Below are positions 52,151-59,857 of a stretch of 64,000 bases of DNA, in pieces. Below the pieces are notes generated by a model. That model did not search any database, had not been told where the DNA came from, and saw nothing but the letters and a program-made list of their open reading frames with translations. The DNA is taken from the NCBI RefSeq assembly GCF_900103415.1, contig NZ_FMXB01000002.1:1-64000 (forward strand), given 5' to 3'. The stretch's first letter is position 1. Each line of letters starts with the position of its first letter. This stretch comes from Methanobrevibacter millerae (GTDB lineage: Archaea; Methanobacteriota; Methanobacteria; Methanobacteriales; Methanobacteriaceae). Both the position numbers and the translations under genes were made by a program.

Positions 52151-52357
52151 TTATTTTCCTATAATGACTTCAGTAGATTTAATTAAAGCTACTACATCAT
52201 CGCCTTCAGCTAAACCTAACCTTTCAGCAGATTCCTTAGTAATAACTGCGGTGATAACGCCCGGTTCGGTCACTTCGATTTTGATATTTGCCATTACAGC
52301 ACCTAAATCGACATTAGCTACTTTACCTTTTAACTGATTCCTTGCACTAAGTTCCAT
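52151..52357 (-). CDS. Molbindin-like TOBE domain protein, copy 1
   Basis: A 68-aa single Mop/TOBE domain. Molbindins bind molybdate or tungstate as hexamers and buffer the anion in the cytoplasm. The start MELSARNQLKGKVANVDLGA, then EVTEPGVITAVITKESAERLG and EGDDVVALIKSTEVIIGK are typical. ATG 52357 has SD AGGTG; a frame extension to 52366 is not supported. It is the last of three tandem, nearly identical copies on the same strand, and converges with moaE and the 43-aa gene. Confidence 0.88.
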   Translation of the reverse strand: MELSARNQLKGKVANVDLGAVMANIKIEVTEPGVITAVITKESAERLGLAEGDDVVALIKSTEVIIGK

Positions 52358-52375
52358 TAAAAACACCTTTTTAAT

Positions 52376-52582
52376 CTATTTACCTACAATAACTTCAGTA
52401 GATTTAATTAAAGCTACTACATCATCGCCTTCAGCTAAACCTAACCTTTCAGCAGACTCTTTAGTAATTGCAGCAGTGATAACACCAGGTTCGGTCACTT
52501 CAATTTTAATGTTAGCCATTACAGCACCTAATTCGACATTTGTTACTTTTCCTTTCAATTGATTTCTTGCACTAAGTTCCAT
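52376..52582 (-). CDS. Molbindin-like TOBE domain protein, copy 2
   Basis: A 68-aa Mop/TOBE domain, differing from copy 1 at only about six positions (KVTNVELGA and GVITAAITK in place of KVANVDLGA and GVITAVITK; STEVIVGK at the end). The spacing of 18 nt to copy 1 and 27 nt to copy 3 indicates one transcript. The silent differences between copies show they are not perfectly homogenised. Same expected role, molybdate/tungstate binding in a mixed or separate hexamer. Confidence 0.88.
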   Translation of the reverse strand: MELSARNQLKGKVTNVELGAVMANIKIEVTEPGVITAAITKESAERLGLAEGDDVVALIKSTEVIVGK

Positions 52583-52609
52583 TCAAATCACACCATAATT
52601 TTTTCAGAT

Positions 52610-52816
52610 CTATTTACCTATAATAACTTCAGTAGATTTAATTAAAGCTACTACATCATCGCCTTCAGCTAAACCTAACCTTTCAGCAGATTCCTTAGTA
52701 ATAACAGCAGTAATAACTGAAGGTTCGGTCACTTCGATTTTGATATTTGCCATTACAGCACCTAAATCGACATTAGCTACTTTACCTTTTAATTGATTTC
52801 TTGCACTAAGTTCCAT
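52610..52816 (-). CDS. Molbindin-like TOBE domain protein, copy 3
   Basis: A 68-aa Mop/TOBE domain, first of the tandem set, differing from copy 1 mainly by EPSVITAV in place of EPGVITAV. SD GTGAGATGA precedes the ATG. A TATA-like ATTTATATACAA (minus strand, about 52860-52872) marks the promoter of the trio in the gap 52817-52983 shared with divergent trmO. The same gap holds two TTGTAT repeats around 52850-52865, possible regulator sites. Confidence 0.88.
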   Translation of the reverse strand: MELSARNQLKGKVANVDLGAVMANIKIEVTEPSVITAVITKESAERLGLAEGDDVVALIKSTEVIIGK

Positions 52817-52983
52817 TTATATCATCTCACATTAGTTGACAATTAATATGTTGTATCGAATTGTATATAAATCTTTCGTTTTTTGATGAATAAAGAAATT
52901 TTAAAACGATTACCGAAAATCATTCATATCGCTAAACACGAAATGAAATAATATATTAAAGAGTAAAAACATAAAATAATAAC

Positions 52984-53469
52984 ATGAAAGTAGAACTTGA
53001 ATCAATCGGAACAATTCATACAGAATTTACAGAAATTGAGGGAATGCCCATCCAGCCAACAGGAGCTAAAGGTGTTAAGGGCGAATTAGTAATAAAAGAC
53101 AAATATGTTGACGGCTTAAAGGATTTGGAAGATTTTTCACACATCAATATATTGTATTTGCTTCATAAGGTCGAAGGCTACTTGCTTGAAGTGAAACCAT
53201 TCATGGATAACGATACGCATGGAGTTTTCGCAACAAGATCACCGAAAAGGCCAAATAGAATCGGCTCATCCGTTGTCAAAATAGATAAGGTTGAAGGAAA
53301 TACCGTATACGTATCAAATATCGACGTACTGGACGAAACACCACTTCTGGATATAAAACCTTATGTACCTCAATTATACGAAGATACCATAGATGAATTA
53401 AAAATAGGATGGTTTGAAACAAAACACAATAAGGCAAAATCCCAAAAATCAGATGACAGATTTAAATAG
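52984..53469 (+). CDS. TrmO/TsaA-like tRNA methyltransferase
   Basis: SAM-dependent beta-barrel methyltransferase of the TrmO family, which methylates N6-threonylcarbamoyladenosine at tRNA position 37. 161 aa. It begins VELESIGTIHTEFTEIEGMP (residues 2-21) with IQPTGAKGVKGELVI, then LEDFSHINILYLLH (about 46-59), GVFATRSPKRPNRIGSSVVK (about 80-99) which holds the family signature, and DVLDETPLLDIKPYVP. Archaeal members are of this short form. The gene stands alone with its own terminator. Confidence 0.9.
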   Translation: MKVELESIGTIHTEFTEIEGMPIQPTGAKGVKGELVIKDKYVDGLKDLEDFSHINILYLLHKVEGYLLEVKPFMDNDTHGVFATRSPKRPNRIGSSVVKIDKVEGNTVYVSNIDVLDETPLLDIKPYVPQLYEDTIDELKIGWFETKHNKAKSQKSDDRFK

Positions 53470-53505
53470 GAAAGTTTTAAAAAACTTCCCTTAAACTCTT
53501 TTTTT
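53469..53505 (+). terminator. Hairpin and T7 tract after trmO
   Basis: GGAA(A)GTTTT pairs with AAAACTTCC right after the stop codon, followed about 9 nt later by seven T (53499-53505), just before the convergent M42 peptidase stop. Confidence 0.55.
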
Positions 53506-53509
53506 AATA

Positions 53510-54538
53510 TTATAAGCCATTAATGGCAGCAACAATCAATTGAATTGTTGATTCGATATCATCCATACTGCAAACGCTTACAGGAGTATGGATATATCTT
53601 GTAGGAACTGATAAAACACCGGTAGGAATACCTTCACGGGTCAGATGGATTGCTGTACCGTCGGTGGTTCCGCCGTCACTGACTTCAAGCTGGTAGTCAA
53701 TGTCATTTTCGTCCCCTGCATTAATGAGCAAATCTTTAACGGACTGTTGGGTGAGTATTCCACGTCCGCTTGCATCAGCCAAAATGATTGCCGGACCTTT
53801 TCCCATTACAACAGGTGCCTCTTCAGGCTTGATTCCAGGATGGTCACCTGATAAGGTAACGTCAAGGGCGATGGCCAAGTCAGGATTCAATTTAAATGAA
53901 GATGTTTTAGCTCCTTTAAGGCCGACTTCTTCCTGTACGGTACCGACACCGTAAACTGTAGCTCTGGTGTCTACCCTTTTGAGGACTTCAATCATTACAT
54001 AACAGCCAACACGGTTATCCAGAGCCTTACCCATAATCAAGTTATTAGGATATTCCTCGAATAATGCGTTGAAGGTCATCTTGTCCCCGATACGAACCAT
54101 CTTTTCCGCATCTTCCTTGTCCTTTGCACCGATGTCAATGAACATGTCATCGGCTTTGACAACCTTGTTTTTCTCTTCAGGCTTGGTAACGTGAGGTGGC
54201 TTTGAACCGATAACGCCGACCACAGGCTCTCCTACGCTGCTGTGGATGGTTACGGTTTGATTCATCAGCATCTGATCATTAATTCCACCGATATTTGAGA
54301 ATTTGATAAAACCTTTATCATCAATATATCTGACCATTAAACCAATTTCATCCATATGTGAAGCCAACATAACAGTAGGGGCTTTTTTTGCACCTTTTTT
54401 AGTGGCTATCAAGTTTCCCATACTGTCCCTTTCAATGGAGTCAGCTACATCCTTTAATTCTCTTTCAATAATTTTAGCGATTTCCTCTTCAGACCCGGAT
54501 ACTCCAGGTGCCAAAGAGAGTTCTCTCATTAATTGCAT
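53510..54538 (-). CDS. M42 family aminopeptidase (TET-like)
   Basis: Cocatalytic-metal aminopeptidase that forms large tetrahedral complexes trimming peptides after the proteasome. Metal and catalytic residues lie in [13 protein letters not shown] (about residues 57-69), [16 protein letters not shown] (about 172-187), [13 protein letters not shown] (about 204-216), [13 protein letters not shown] (about 224-236) and [10 protein letters not shown] (about 314-323). About 342 aa, standard. Two adjacent ATG codons follow SD GGTGA; I use 54538, the other being 54541. It follows the HEAT-repeat gene region on the same strand only in order, since that gene lies downstream of its own start at higher coordinates. 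Confidence 0.93.
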   Translation of the reverse strand: MQLMRELSLAPGVSGSEEEIAKIIERELKDVADSIERDSMGNLIATKKGAKKAPTVMLASHMDEIGLMVRYIDDKGFIKFSNIGGINDQMLMNQTVTIHSSVGEPVVGVIGSKPPHVTKPEEKNKVVKADDMFIDIGAKDKEDAEKMVRIGDKMTFNALFEEYPNNLIMGKALDNRVGCYVMIEVLKRVDTRATVYGVGTVQEEVGLKGAKTSSFKLNPDLAIALDVTLSGDHPGIKPEEAPVVMGKGPAIILADASGRGILTQQSVKDLLINAGDENDIDYQLEVSDGGTTDGTAIHLTREGIPTGVLSVPTRYIHTPVSVCSMDDIESTIQLIVAAINGL

Positions 54539-54585
54539 CATATCACCGTTTTAAATTTTGAATTTCTTATTATATATTAATTATC

Positions 54586-56109
54586 TTAAATCCTATTTTT
54601 TGCAACGTTTCTTACATATTCACTTTCATCGTTAATGGAAACGTCCTTGAGGACTTTCTTGCTGACAATCTTTTTAACGCAGGCTTCCCTTACTCTCCAT
54701 GATTTGTCCGTTTCCAAAATTCTTGTAAGCTCTTTCTGGCTTCTTATTTTTGAAACGCACTTGACTGAAATGTCCTCATGAATATCCTTTTCATAGATTT
54801 TAAGAAGGATTTCCTCATCATCAATCTTGTCAAGAGCCCTCAGGCTGAATTCCAGGTCCTTGTTTTCAAGTATGATTTGAACTAGAACCCTCAAGTCGTT
54901 GATATTGTCAAGGGTATCCTTTCTAACAGACGCCAGCTTGGCCTCATGCAATATTTTTTCGTATGAGTCTTCGGATTTGATGTTTTTCATGGCCTCAAGG
55001 GCGATGTCCTCATGGGAGGTGTTTATTGCAATCTTGACGAAGTCCCCTTCCTCAGTCAGATTCGAATTTGAAACCGCACGGGTGCGGACAAATGAATCTT
55101 CATCGGTTAATGCGATGTCTATTAACTCTTCAGGCGTTTTAATCTTATTGACTGCGGTTTGGCGAACGAACCTGTCGGAGTCGTTTTTGGCCACCATGAT
55201 TAATGTCTCCTCATCGTCGATTTTCTTGATTGCTTCTGATCTTACGACTTTATCAGAATCGTTGATGACGACTTCCCTTAATATGTCATCGTCATCAATT
55301 ATCTTGACCAGATCAAGTCTTACGTCTGACTTTTCTGAGTTCAGAACAATATCCTTTAATAAATCCCTGTTTGTAATCTTTTCAAAAATGACGTTTCTGA
55401 TTTTGGCGTTTCCCTCGTTTTTGGCTATTTCAACAAGTTTGTCCTCATCGGAAATCTTTTTTATGGCTTCGATTCTCACTTCACCGTCGGAGTCATTCAG
55501 CGCAATCTTTTGTAGGCATTCCTCATCGGTAAATGATTCCTTCAGGACAGCTCCTTTACGAATGGAATTGTCTTTTGCCTTGAACGCCAATTCCTTAAGG
55601 ATTTCCTCATCGTTAATCTTTTCCAGGGCGTCTTTTCTGTATCTTTTGTCCTTTGCTTCGAGGGCTATGTCCTTTAAGGTGTTTTCATCTTCAATCTTTT
55701 CAAATATTTCGGTTATCTCTTTTGATTTTTTCTGGTTAATTACCATCTCAGCAATAGATTTGTTGTTTTCCCCCAAACGTTCGTATGCAAAACTTCTCAC
55801 GTCATAGAACTTGGAGTTGCGTGCGGCGTCCCACAACAGCTTTTCATCTTCAATCTTGTTGGCCGCCATCAGCCGGATTGCACGGTCCTTTACGTTTTTG
55901 GCCAAATCAAGGGCAACGTACTGGTCCGTGATGTTGTTGACTGCAATCGCCCTTTCGTTTCTGTTTTTGCTGTTCATTGCAATTTCCTTTAGCTGCAGTT
56001 CAACGTCTGAAACCTTATGGTCTTCAGGAATTTCCTTTATTTCCTTAGGTTTTTCCTTTTTATCCTTTTTTTCCTTTTTATCCTTTTTAAATATGTCAAA
56101 TAAACCCAT
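54586..56109 (-). CDS. HEAT-like repeat protein, 507 aa
   Basis: A lysine-rich head (residues 1-30, many KKEKKDKKEK units after MGLFDIFKK) is followed by about twenty helical repeats of about 24 residues with the pattern D-x-x-L-x-x-(I/V)-A, then VRxxAxxKI-x-D-E. This is the signature of short HEAT/PBS-lyase-like or variant leucine-rich repeats. The N-terminal MGLFDIFKK is like the membrane-binding start of many archaeal and bacterial scaffold proteins. No catalytic motif. It is probably a protein-interaction scaffold. It lies 11 nt after the RNase H-fold exonuclease gene and so is in the same operon. The partner is unknown. Confidence 0.8.
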   Translation of the reverse strand: MGLFDIFKKDKKEKKDKKEKPKEIKEIPEDHKVSDVELQLKEIAMNSKNRNERAIAVNNITDQYVALDLAKNVKDRAIRLMAANKIEDEKLLWDAARNSKFYDVRSFAYERLGENNKSIAEMVINQKKSKEITEIFEKIEDENTLKDIALEAKDKRYRKDALEKINDEEILKELAFKAKDNSIRKGAVLKESFTDEECLQKIALNDSDGEVRIEAIKKISDEDKLVEIAKNEGNAKIRNVIFEKITNRDLLKDIVLNSEKSDVRLDLVKIIDDDDILREVVINDSDKVVRSEAIKKIDDEETLIMVAKNDSDRFVRQTAVNKIKTPEELIDIALTDEDSFVRTRAVSNSNLTEEGDFVKIAINTSHEDIALEAMKNIKSEDSYEKILHEAKLASVRKDTLDNINDLRVLVQIILENKDLEFSLRALDKIDDEEILLKIYEKDIHEDISVKCVSKIRSQKELTRILETDKSWRVREACVKKIVSKKVLKDVSINDESEYVRNVAKNRI

Positions 56110-56120
56110 TTTAAAACACC

Positions 56121-57164
56121 TTATTCGTAATTAACCTCTTCATACATTTTCAAAAGAAAATCGGCAAGAGAGATGATGTCCTGCCTGTTATGTTCAATTA
56201 TTGGAATCATAGGTCCAATGTTGTCTTGACTGAGATAAGTATTATAATAGCCAGGAATGTACTGTCCCGGCACGTCATTAACCCTTTCAATTCCAAACTT
56301 ATATTTCTCAATTGTCTGGAGCTGACAGTTCGGCAATTCATTTTGCCAGAGATACTTTGCAAAATACATCAAATCCAGATGCGGATAGCTGAAATCAACG
56401 TCCATACGGTGGTAATTTATCCTGTTTTTTATAAACGGCACATCGAATGTCTTTCCGTTGAAGGTGACGTGCACGGAATTTTCATCCAGATGCGTGAAAT
56501 AAGCGTCCATTACGGCAATTTCCTCTTCAATGTCCCTCAGGAAATACTGTGAGGAGATAATGTTATTGTCCTTTATTTCCGCAACGCCTATCAATATGAT
56601 TGGAACGTTTGAAAGGCCCAGGGTCTCTATATCCATGAACTTGAAGTCTTCGCAATCATTTAAGCTGATGCATCTAATCAGATTATCCTTACAGTCCTTG
56701 CCGTACTTATTGTTGTTCAGCAAGTCCAGAATCTCTGAAAATGACATGGAATCAATATCTTCAAGGAATCTTTCAGCGTTTTTCCTGTGGGAATCGTGGT
56801 CGAGAAGGGATTCTATTGTATTGAAACCTTTCCTTTTAAGGTTTTCTTCCGTTTTGATTCCAATTTTCGGAAGCAGCTTGAGATTATGGTTCATTCGACT
56901 TTTGAAATTGTTTTCTGCCAGTTCAAAATCTATCTTTTCCTTTTGAACAATCCTTAAAGTCTGACCAAATTGAGTATCAATTATTTCGCTTCCCTTAATA
57001 TCAGTGAGTTCCTTGTCCCGATATTCAATCAGAAGCTTTTCCTTGAAATCATTATAATATGAATGTGAAACATTCTTGTATTCATCGAAAGAAAAGCTTT
57101 CACAACTTGGTGAATCTTTTAATATTGATTTAAATAAGTAATTTTCATGTTCTGTGTTTTGCAT
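56121..57164 (-). CDS. RNase H-fold predicted exonuclease (COG3359/YprB-like)
   Basis: A 347-aa protein. The middle carries a short helix-hairpin-helix-like part (LLPKIGIKTEENLKRKGFNT, about residues 112-131). From about 185 on there is a DnaQ/RNase H-like exonuclease: FMDIETLGLSNVPIILIGVA (about 190-209, D and E metal ligands), FNGKTFDVPFIKNRINYHR (about 249-267), YPHLDLMYFAKYLW (about 274-287) and EHNRQDIISLADFLLKM (about 324-340). YprB-type proteins partner YprA/MrfA helicases in repair, and a helicase of that family is encoded at 30685. The start ATG 57164 is chosen because TTTTTATATT (about 57195-57204) is a TATA box; no SD is present. Confidence 0.82.
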   Translation of the reverse strand: MQNTEHENYLFKSILKDSPSCESFSFDEYKNVSHSYYNDFKEKLLIEYRDKELTDIKGSEIIDTQFGQTLRIVQKEKIDFELAENNFKSRMNHNLKLLPKIGIKTEENLKRKGFNTIESLLDHDSHRKNAERFLEDIDSMSFSEILDLLNNNKYGKDCKDNLIRCISLNDCEDFKFMDIETLGLSNVPIILIGVAEIKDNNIISSQYFLRDIEEEIAVMDAYFTHLDENSVHVTFNGKTFDVPFIKNRINYHRMDVDFSYPHLDLMYFAKYLWQNELPNCQLQTIEKYKFGIERVNDVPGQYIPGYYNTYLSQDNIGPMIPIIEHNRQDIISLADFLLKMYEEVNYE

Positions 57165-57242
57165 TGTTTTATTATTATATAAGCCATCAAATATAAAAAT
57201 TGTCAATAAAACAAACTTGAATTTTTATAAATTATAAATAAG

Positions 57243-57252
57243 TTTATATATT
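57243..57252 (+). promoter_or_regulatory. TATA box for the candidate small RNA
   Basis: TTTATATATT on the plus strand, 22-31 nt before the first hairpin of the candidate RNA, the normal archaeal distance to a transcription start. Confidence 0.5.
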
Positions 57253-57271
57253 ATAACATTCATAATAATAT

Positions 57272-57400
57272 TTAGCTACGTAAAAGTAGCTTAGAGATGT
57301 AGATTAAAACAGCCAAACTTTAAAATTCATTTCTCTAGAAAAGCTTGTCAAACAAGTATTTTAGGCAGATAATGCCCATTGTCTGCCTAACATCCTTTTA
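57272..57400 (+). ncRNA. Candidate small structured RNA
   Basis: Gene-free interval 57165-57494 contains, in order, a TATA box (57243-57252), a hairpin AGCTAC-GTAAAA-GTAGCT (57274-57291), a short hairpin CTTG-TCAAA-CAAG (57347-57359 region), and a 30-nt hairpin at 57361-57390. That last hairpin has two 13-nt arms around a GCCC loop with only a T-G wobble, followed by CATCCTTTT. A second TATA box (TTTATATTA, about 57437-57446) serves the next gene, so the first promoter and hairpins make a self-contained unit of about 130 nt. No peptide frame of note. I do not recognise a known RNA family, and C/D box motifs are not clear. Confidence 0.5.
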
Positions 57401-57494
57401 ATAACTATTTTTGGATATTTGCTATTTTTTAAGAAAAGTTTATATTAATTTTTAAACATAATATTAATGATAATTAAAGTTTTGGGGAGATTTG

Positions 57495-57878
57495 ATGAAT
57501 ATTAAATTAGGCGTTGTCTACGGAGTATTAATCTGGTTTTTAACGTATCTGGTTTCAACCTTTGTGCAGCCGATAATTCTGGATAACGTAATGTATATCA
57601 ATCTGGTTACACCCATAAGCATAATTATCTTTACAGGATTTTTTGGAATACTCTATATCAGGGAAATCAACGAAAACGAAGTAATCGAAGGAATAACCGT
57701 TGGAATAATATTCGTAATCGTCGACGTCATTATGGATTTGATCGTATTTATCATTCCCCATAATGAAAACCACTTAGTGGCCAATTATCCCACACATGTT
57801 CTTTCAATGTTAATTATCGTGATGATAATAACCACGATGCTCGGATATCTAGCGCAGATGAATATAGAGTTAAAATAA
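57495..57878 (+). CDS. Small four-helix membrane protein
   Basis: A 127-aa integral membrane protein with four hydrophobic segments (about residues 3-22, 30-50, 60-85, 98-120) and few charged residues outside a short REINENEVIEG loop. No recognised family, though similar small proteins accompany transport or membrane stress genes in many archaea. The start is ATG 57495 with SD GGGGAG 5 nt upstream; the ATG-like TTG three bases before is not needed. The following phosphopantothenate synthetase gene starts 11 nt downstream, so they may share a transcript. Confidence 0.78.
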   Translation: MNIKLGVVYGVLIWFLTYLVSTFVQPIILDNVMYINLVTPISIIIFTGFFGILYIREINENEVIEGITVGIIFVIVDVIMDLIVFIIPHNENHLVANYPTHVLSMLIIVMIITTMLGYLAQMNIELK

Positions 57879-57889
57879 AGAGGTAATAT

Positions 57890-58636
57890 ATGTTATCAAA
57901 GTCCCATCCACGTTATGAATCATTAGTATTGAGAGATAAAATCGTAAAAGCTTCAAAAGCAGGCTATCTGGCCGATTCAGCAATGATTGCTCACGGAAGA
58001 GGTGAAGCCTTTGACTATCTTTTGGGCGAGAAAACCACGCTTCCGGCCAAAAGGGCAATGTATGTGACGGTAGCCATAATGCTTTTATCAAAAAATCCGG
58101 TGATTTCAGTTAACGGAAACACTGTAGCCCTTGCAATTGATGAGATAATCGAGTTTGCAAGAGAGATAGATGCAAAAATTGAAATCAACCTGTTTTACAG
58201 AACCGACGATAGGGTAAACAAGATTGCCAAGCTGTTCTACGACAGGGACTATCCGGAAATACTCGGTACAAACAATGATGAGATGATGCATATCAATGAA
58301 ATCAAAAATCCTAGAGCTTCTGCAAGCAAGAATGGAATTTACAGCGCAGATACTGTGCTTGTGCCTCTCGAAGACGGAGACAGGGCAGAAATACTGTCCA
58401 GAAGTGGCAAGAACACAATCACTATTGATTTGAACCCGCTTTCAAGAACGTCCAAGATGTCAGATGTCTCAATCGTTGACAATCTGGTCCGTGCGATACC
58501 ATTCATGACAAAGATAGCTCGCGATTTGAAATTACAGGATGAAGAGCTTTTAAGGGAAATTATTGAAGAATTTGACAATGACATTAATCTGAAGGAATCT
58601 TTGGAATTATTTAAAATTAAAGAGGAAGTAAAATGA
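57890..58636 (+). CDS. 4-phosphopantoate--beta-alanine ligase (phosphopantothenate synthetase)
   Basis: Archaeal route to coenzyme A: joins 4-phosphopantoate and beta-alanine using ATP, replacing PanC/PanK. 248 aa, COG1701. Family blocks are SHPRYESLVLRDKIVKASKA (residues 4-23), AHGRGEAFDYLLGE (about 34-47), PAKRAMYVTVAIMLLSKNPV (about 52-71), SVNGNTVAL (about 73-81), YRTDDRVNKI (about 103-112) and TITIDLNPLSRTSKMSDVSI (about 177-196). SD AGAGGTAAT precedes the ATG. The UPF0200 kinase overlaps its stop by 4 nt. Confidence 0.92.
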   Translation: MLSKSHPRYESLVLRDKIVKASKAGYLADSAMIAHGRGEAFDYLLGEKTTLPAKRAMYVTVAIMLLSKNPVISVNGNTVALAIDEIIEFAREIDAKIEINLFYRTDDRVNKIAKLFYDRDYPEILGTNNDEMMHINEIKNPRASASKNGIYSADTVLVPLEDGDRAEILSRSGKNTITIDLNPLSRTSKMSDVSIVDNLVRAIPFMTKIARDLKLQDEELLREIIEEFDNDINLKESLELFKIKEEVK

Positions 58637-59172
58637 GAATAATGGGAGTATCCGGAATGCCTGGTTCCGGGAAAAGCTTTATCTCTGATATTGCCTGTGA
58701 AAGAGGAGCCATTATGGTCAGCATGGGCGACATCATACGTGAAGAAGCTAAAAAACGTGGCGAACCAAGTAAAGAAACTGCTAAAAACTTAAGAAAGGAA
58801 TTCGGCAACGAAATCGTTGCTGAACGGACTATCGAAAAAATCAAGAAACTGCTTGAAGAAGGCGTTGACTCATCAATTGTCGTGGACGGCATCAGAAGCC
58901 ACCATGAAGTCAAATTATTCAGAAAAAACTTTGAAGATTTCATTATCGTTTCGGTGTTTGCAAATTCAAAAATACGCTTCGAAAGAATAAAGGCAAGAAA
59001 CCGGGAAGACGACACCGATGATTATGCCGTATTCGAGGAAAGGGATGAAAATGAATTAGGCTTTGGAATAGGCAATGTCATTTCACTTTCAGACAAGCTC
59101 CTCATTAACGAGTCCGATCTGGACTCATACATTAAAGAAATTCATGAATTTATGGAAGAATATGATGTTTAA
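58633..59172 (+). CDS. UPF0200 nucleotide kinase-like protein
   Basis: P-loop kinase of 179 aa, family UPF0200, like adenylate or dephospho-CoA kinases. Walker A GVSGMPGSGKSFISD (about residues 5-19), VSMGDIIREEAKKRGEPSKE (about 30-49), VVDGIRSHHEVKLFRK (about 77-92) and RFERIKARNREDD (about 110-122) are clear. It overlaps the phosphopantothenate synthetase gene (ATGA), which suggests a role in coenzyme A or nucleotide metabolism. Archaeal dephospho-CoA kinase is currently ascribed to another family (DUF359), so substrate is open. Confidence 0.85.
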   Translation: MRIMGVSGMPGSGKSFISDIACERGAIMVSMGDIIREEAKKRGEPSKETAKNLRKEFGNEIVAERTIEKIKKLLEEGVDSSIVVDGIRSHHEVKLFRKNFEDFIIVSVFANSKIRFERIKARNREDDTDDYAVFEERDENELGFGIGNVISLSDKLLINESDLDSYIKEIHEFMEEYDV

Positions 59173-59173
59173 C

Positions 59174-59857
59174 TCATTTTTCTTCTAATACTGCTTTTTT
59201 TATTATATAAAGACCACTGTCAACATGCCATTTCCTTTCGTCTTCAAGAATCTTGACTCTTTTTTTGAAAATCGGTCCGTCGAGAACAAGGGTTTCAGCC
59301 TCCCCTCCTTCAAAGGCAAGATTAAGGCCTACCTTATCGTTGAGCTTAACCAAATCGTCGATACACTCGTCATCTATTCTGCGGCCAAGCCATTTCTCAT
59401 CCAGCCCGTATGCGGCAACTCCGCTGATTATGACTTCAAAACCCAGGGAAACTATCATCCGCATGTACTCCAGCTCGTCAACATGCCAGTAGGGTGAAAC
59501 TATTTCAAGTCCGAGTTCGCTTCCAAGCTTTTCAATCCTTGATTTTTGATAAACCGAGTAAAGTGCACCGGTATAGATAGCCTCAACGCCTAAACTTTTA
59601 AGCTTTTGAAAGCCTTCCTTCAAATCTTCAAGTTCGGCCTCCTTAATCCCATCGGTTTCAACGCTGATGATAGGAATATCCATCGCCTCTGCAAGCAAAT
59701 CGGTAAGGTGAATGTTCGGAACATGAAACATGTATGACTCGTCATTCGCCGATTTCACAGAAAGCAGATATTCGACATCCTCTCCATTTTCCAAAGCGCT
59801 GTAGACAGCCATGGTGCTGTCCTTGCCGCCGGAAAACAATACTGCGACCTTCATCAT
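59174..59857 (-). CDS. dph6: Diphthine--ammonia ligase family protein (Dph6-like)
   Basis: ATP-pyrophosphatase of the MJ0570/Dph6 family, which amidates diphthine on elongation factor 2 to diphthamide. 227 aa. Motifs: VLFSGGKDSTMAVYSALENG (about residues 7-26, PP-loop), SYMFHVPNIHLTDLLAEAMD (about 42-61), IYTGALYSVYQKSRIEKL (about 95-112), PYWHVDE (about 122-128), EVIISGVAAYGLDEKWLGR (about 140-158) and FEGGEAETLVLDGPIF (about 178-193). The ATG overlaps the stop of the upstream membrane protein gene (ATGATGA), so translation is coupled. Confidence 0.9.
   Translation of the reverse strand: MMKVAVLFSGGKDSTMAVYSALENGEDVEYLLSVKSANDESYMFHVPNIHLTDLLAEAMDIPIISVETDGIKEAELEDLKEGFQKLKSLGVEAIYTGALYSVYQKSRIEKLGSELGLEIVSPYWHVDELEYMRMIVSLGFEVIISGVAAYGLDEKWLGRRIDDECIDDLVKLNDKVGLNLAFEGGEAETLVLDGPIFKKRVKILEDERKWHVDSGLYIIKKAVLEEK

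Noticed and set aside
52148-52816. Direct repeats as a CRISPR array or mobile element
   Set aside because: The repeats are about 207 bp coding units with intact frames and own SD sites, not short repeats with unique spacers.
54899-55807. A 302-codon plus-strand frame across the HEAT-repeat gene
   Set aside because: Its serine- and leucine-rich translation is the antisense image of the acidic helical repeats; no SD and no recognisable protein.
57272-57400. C/D box guide RNA
   Set aside because: No clear RUGAUGA and CUGA pair at the ends of the interval; the strong hairpins do not fit a C/D guide.
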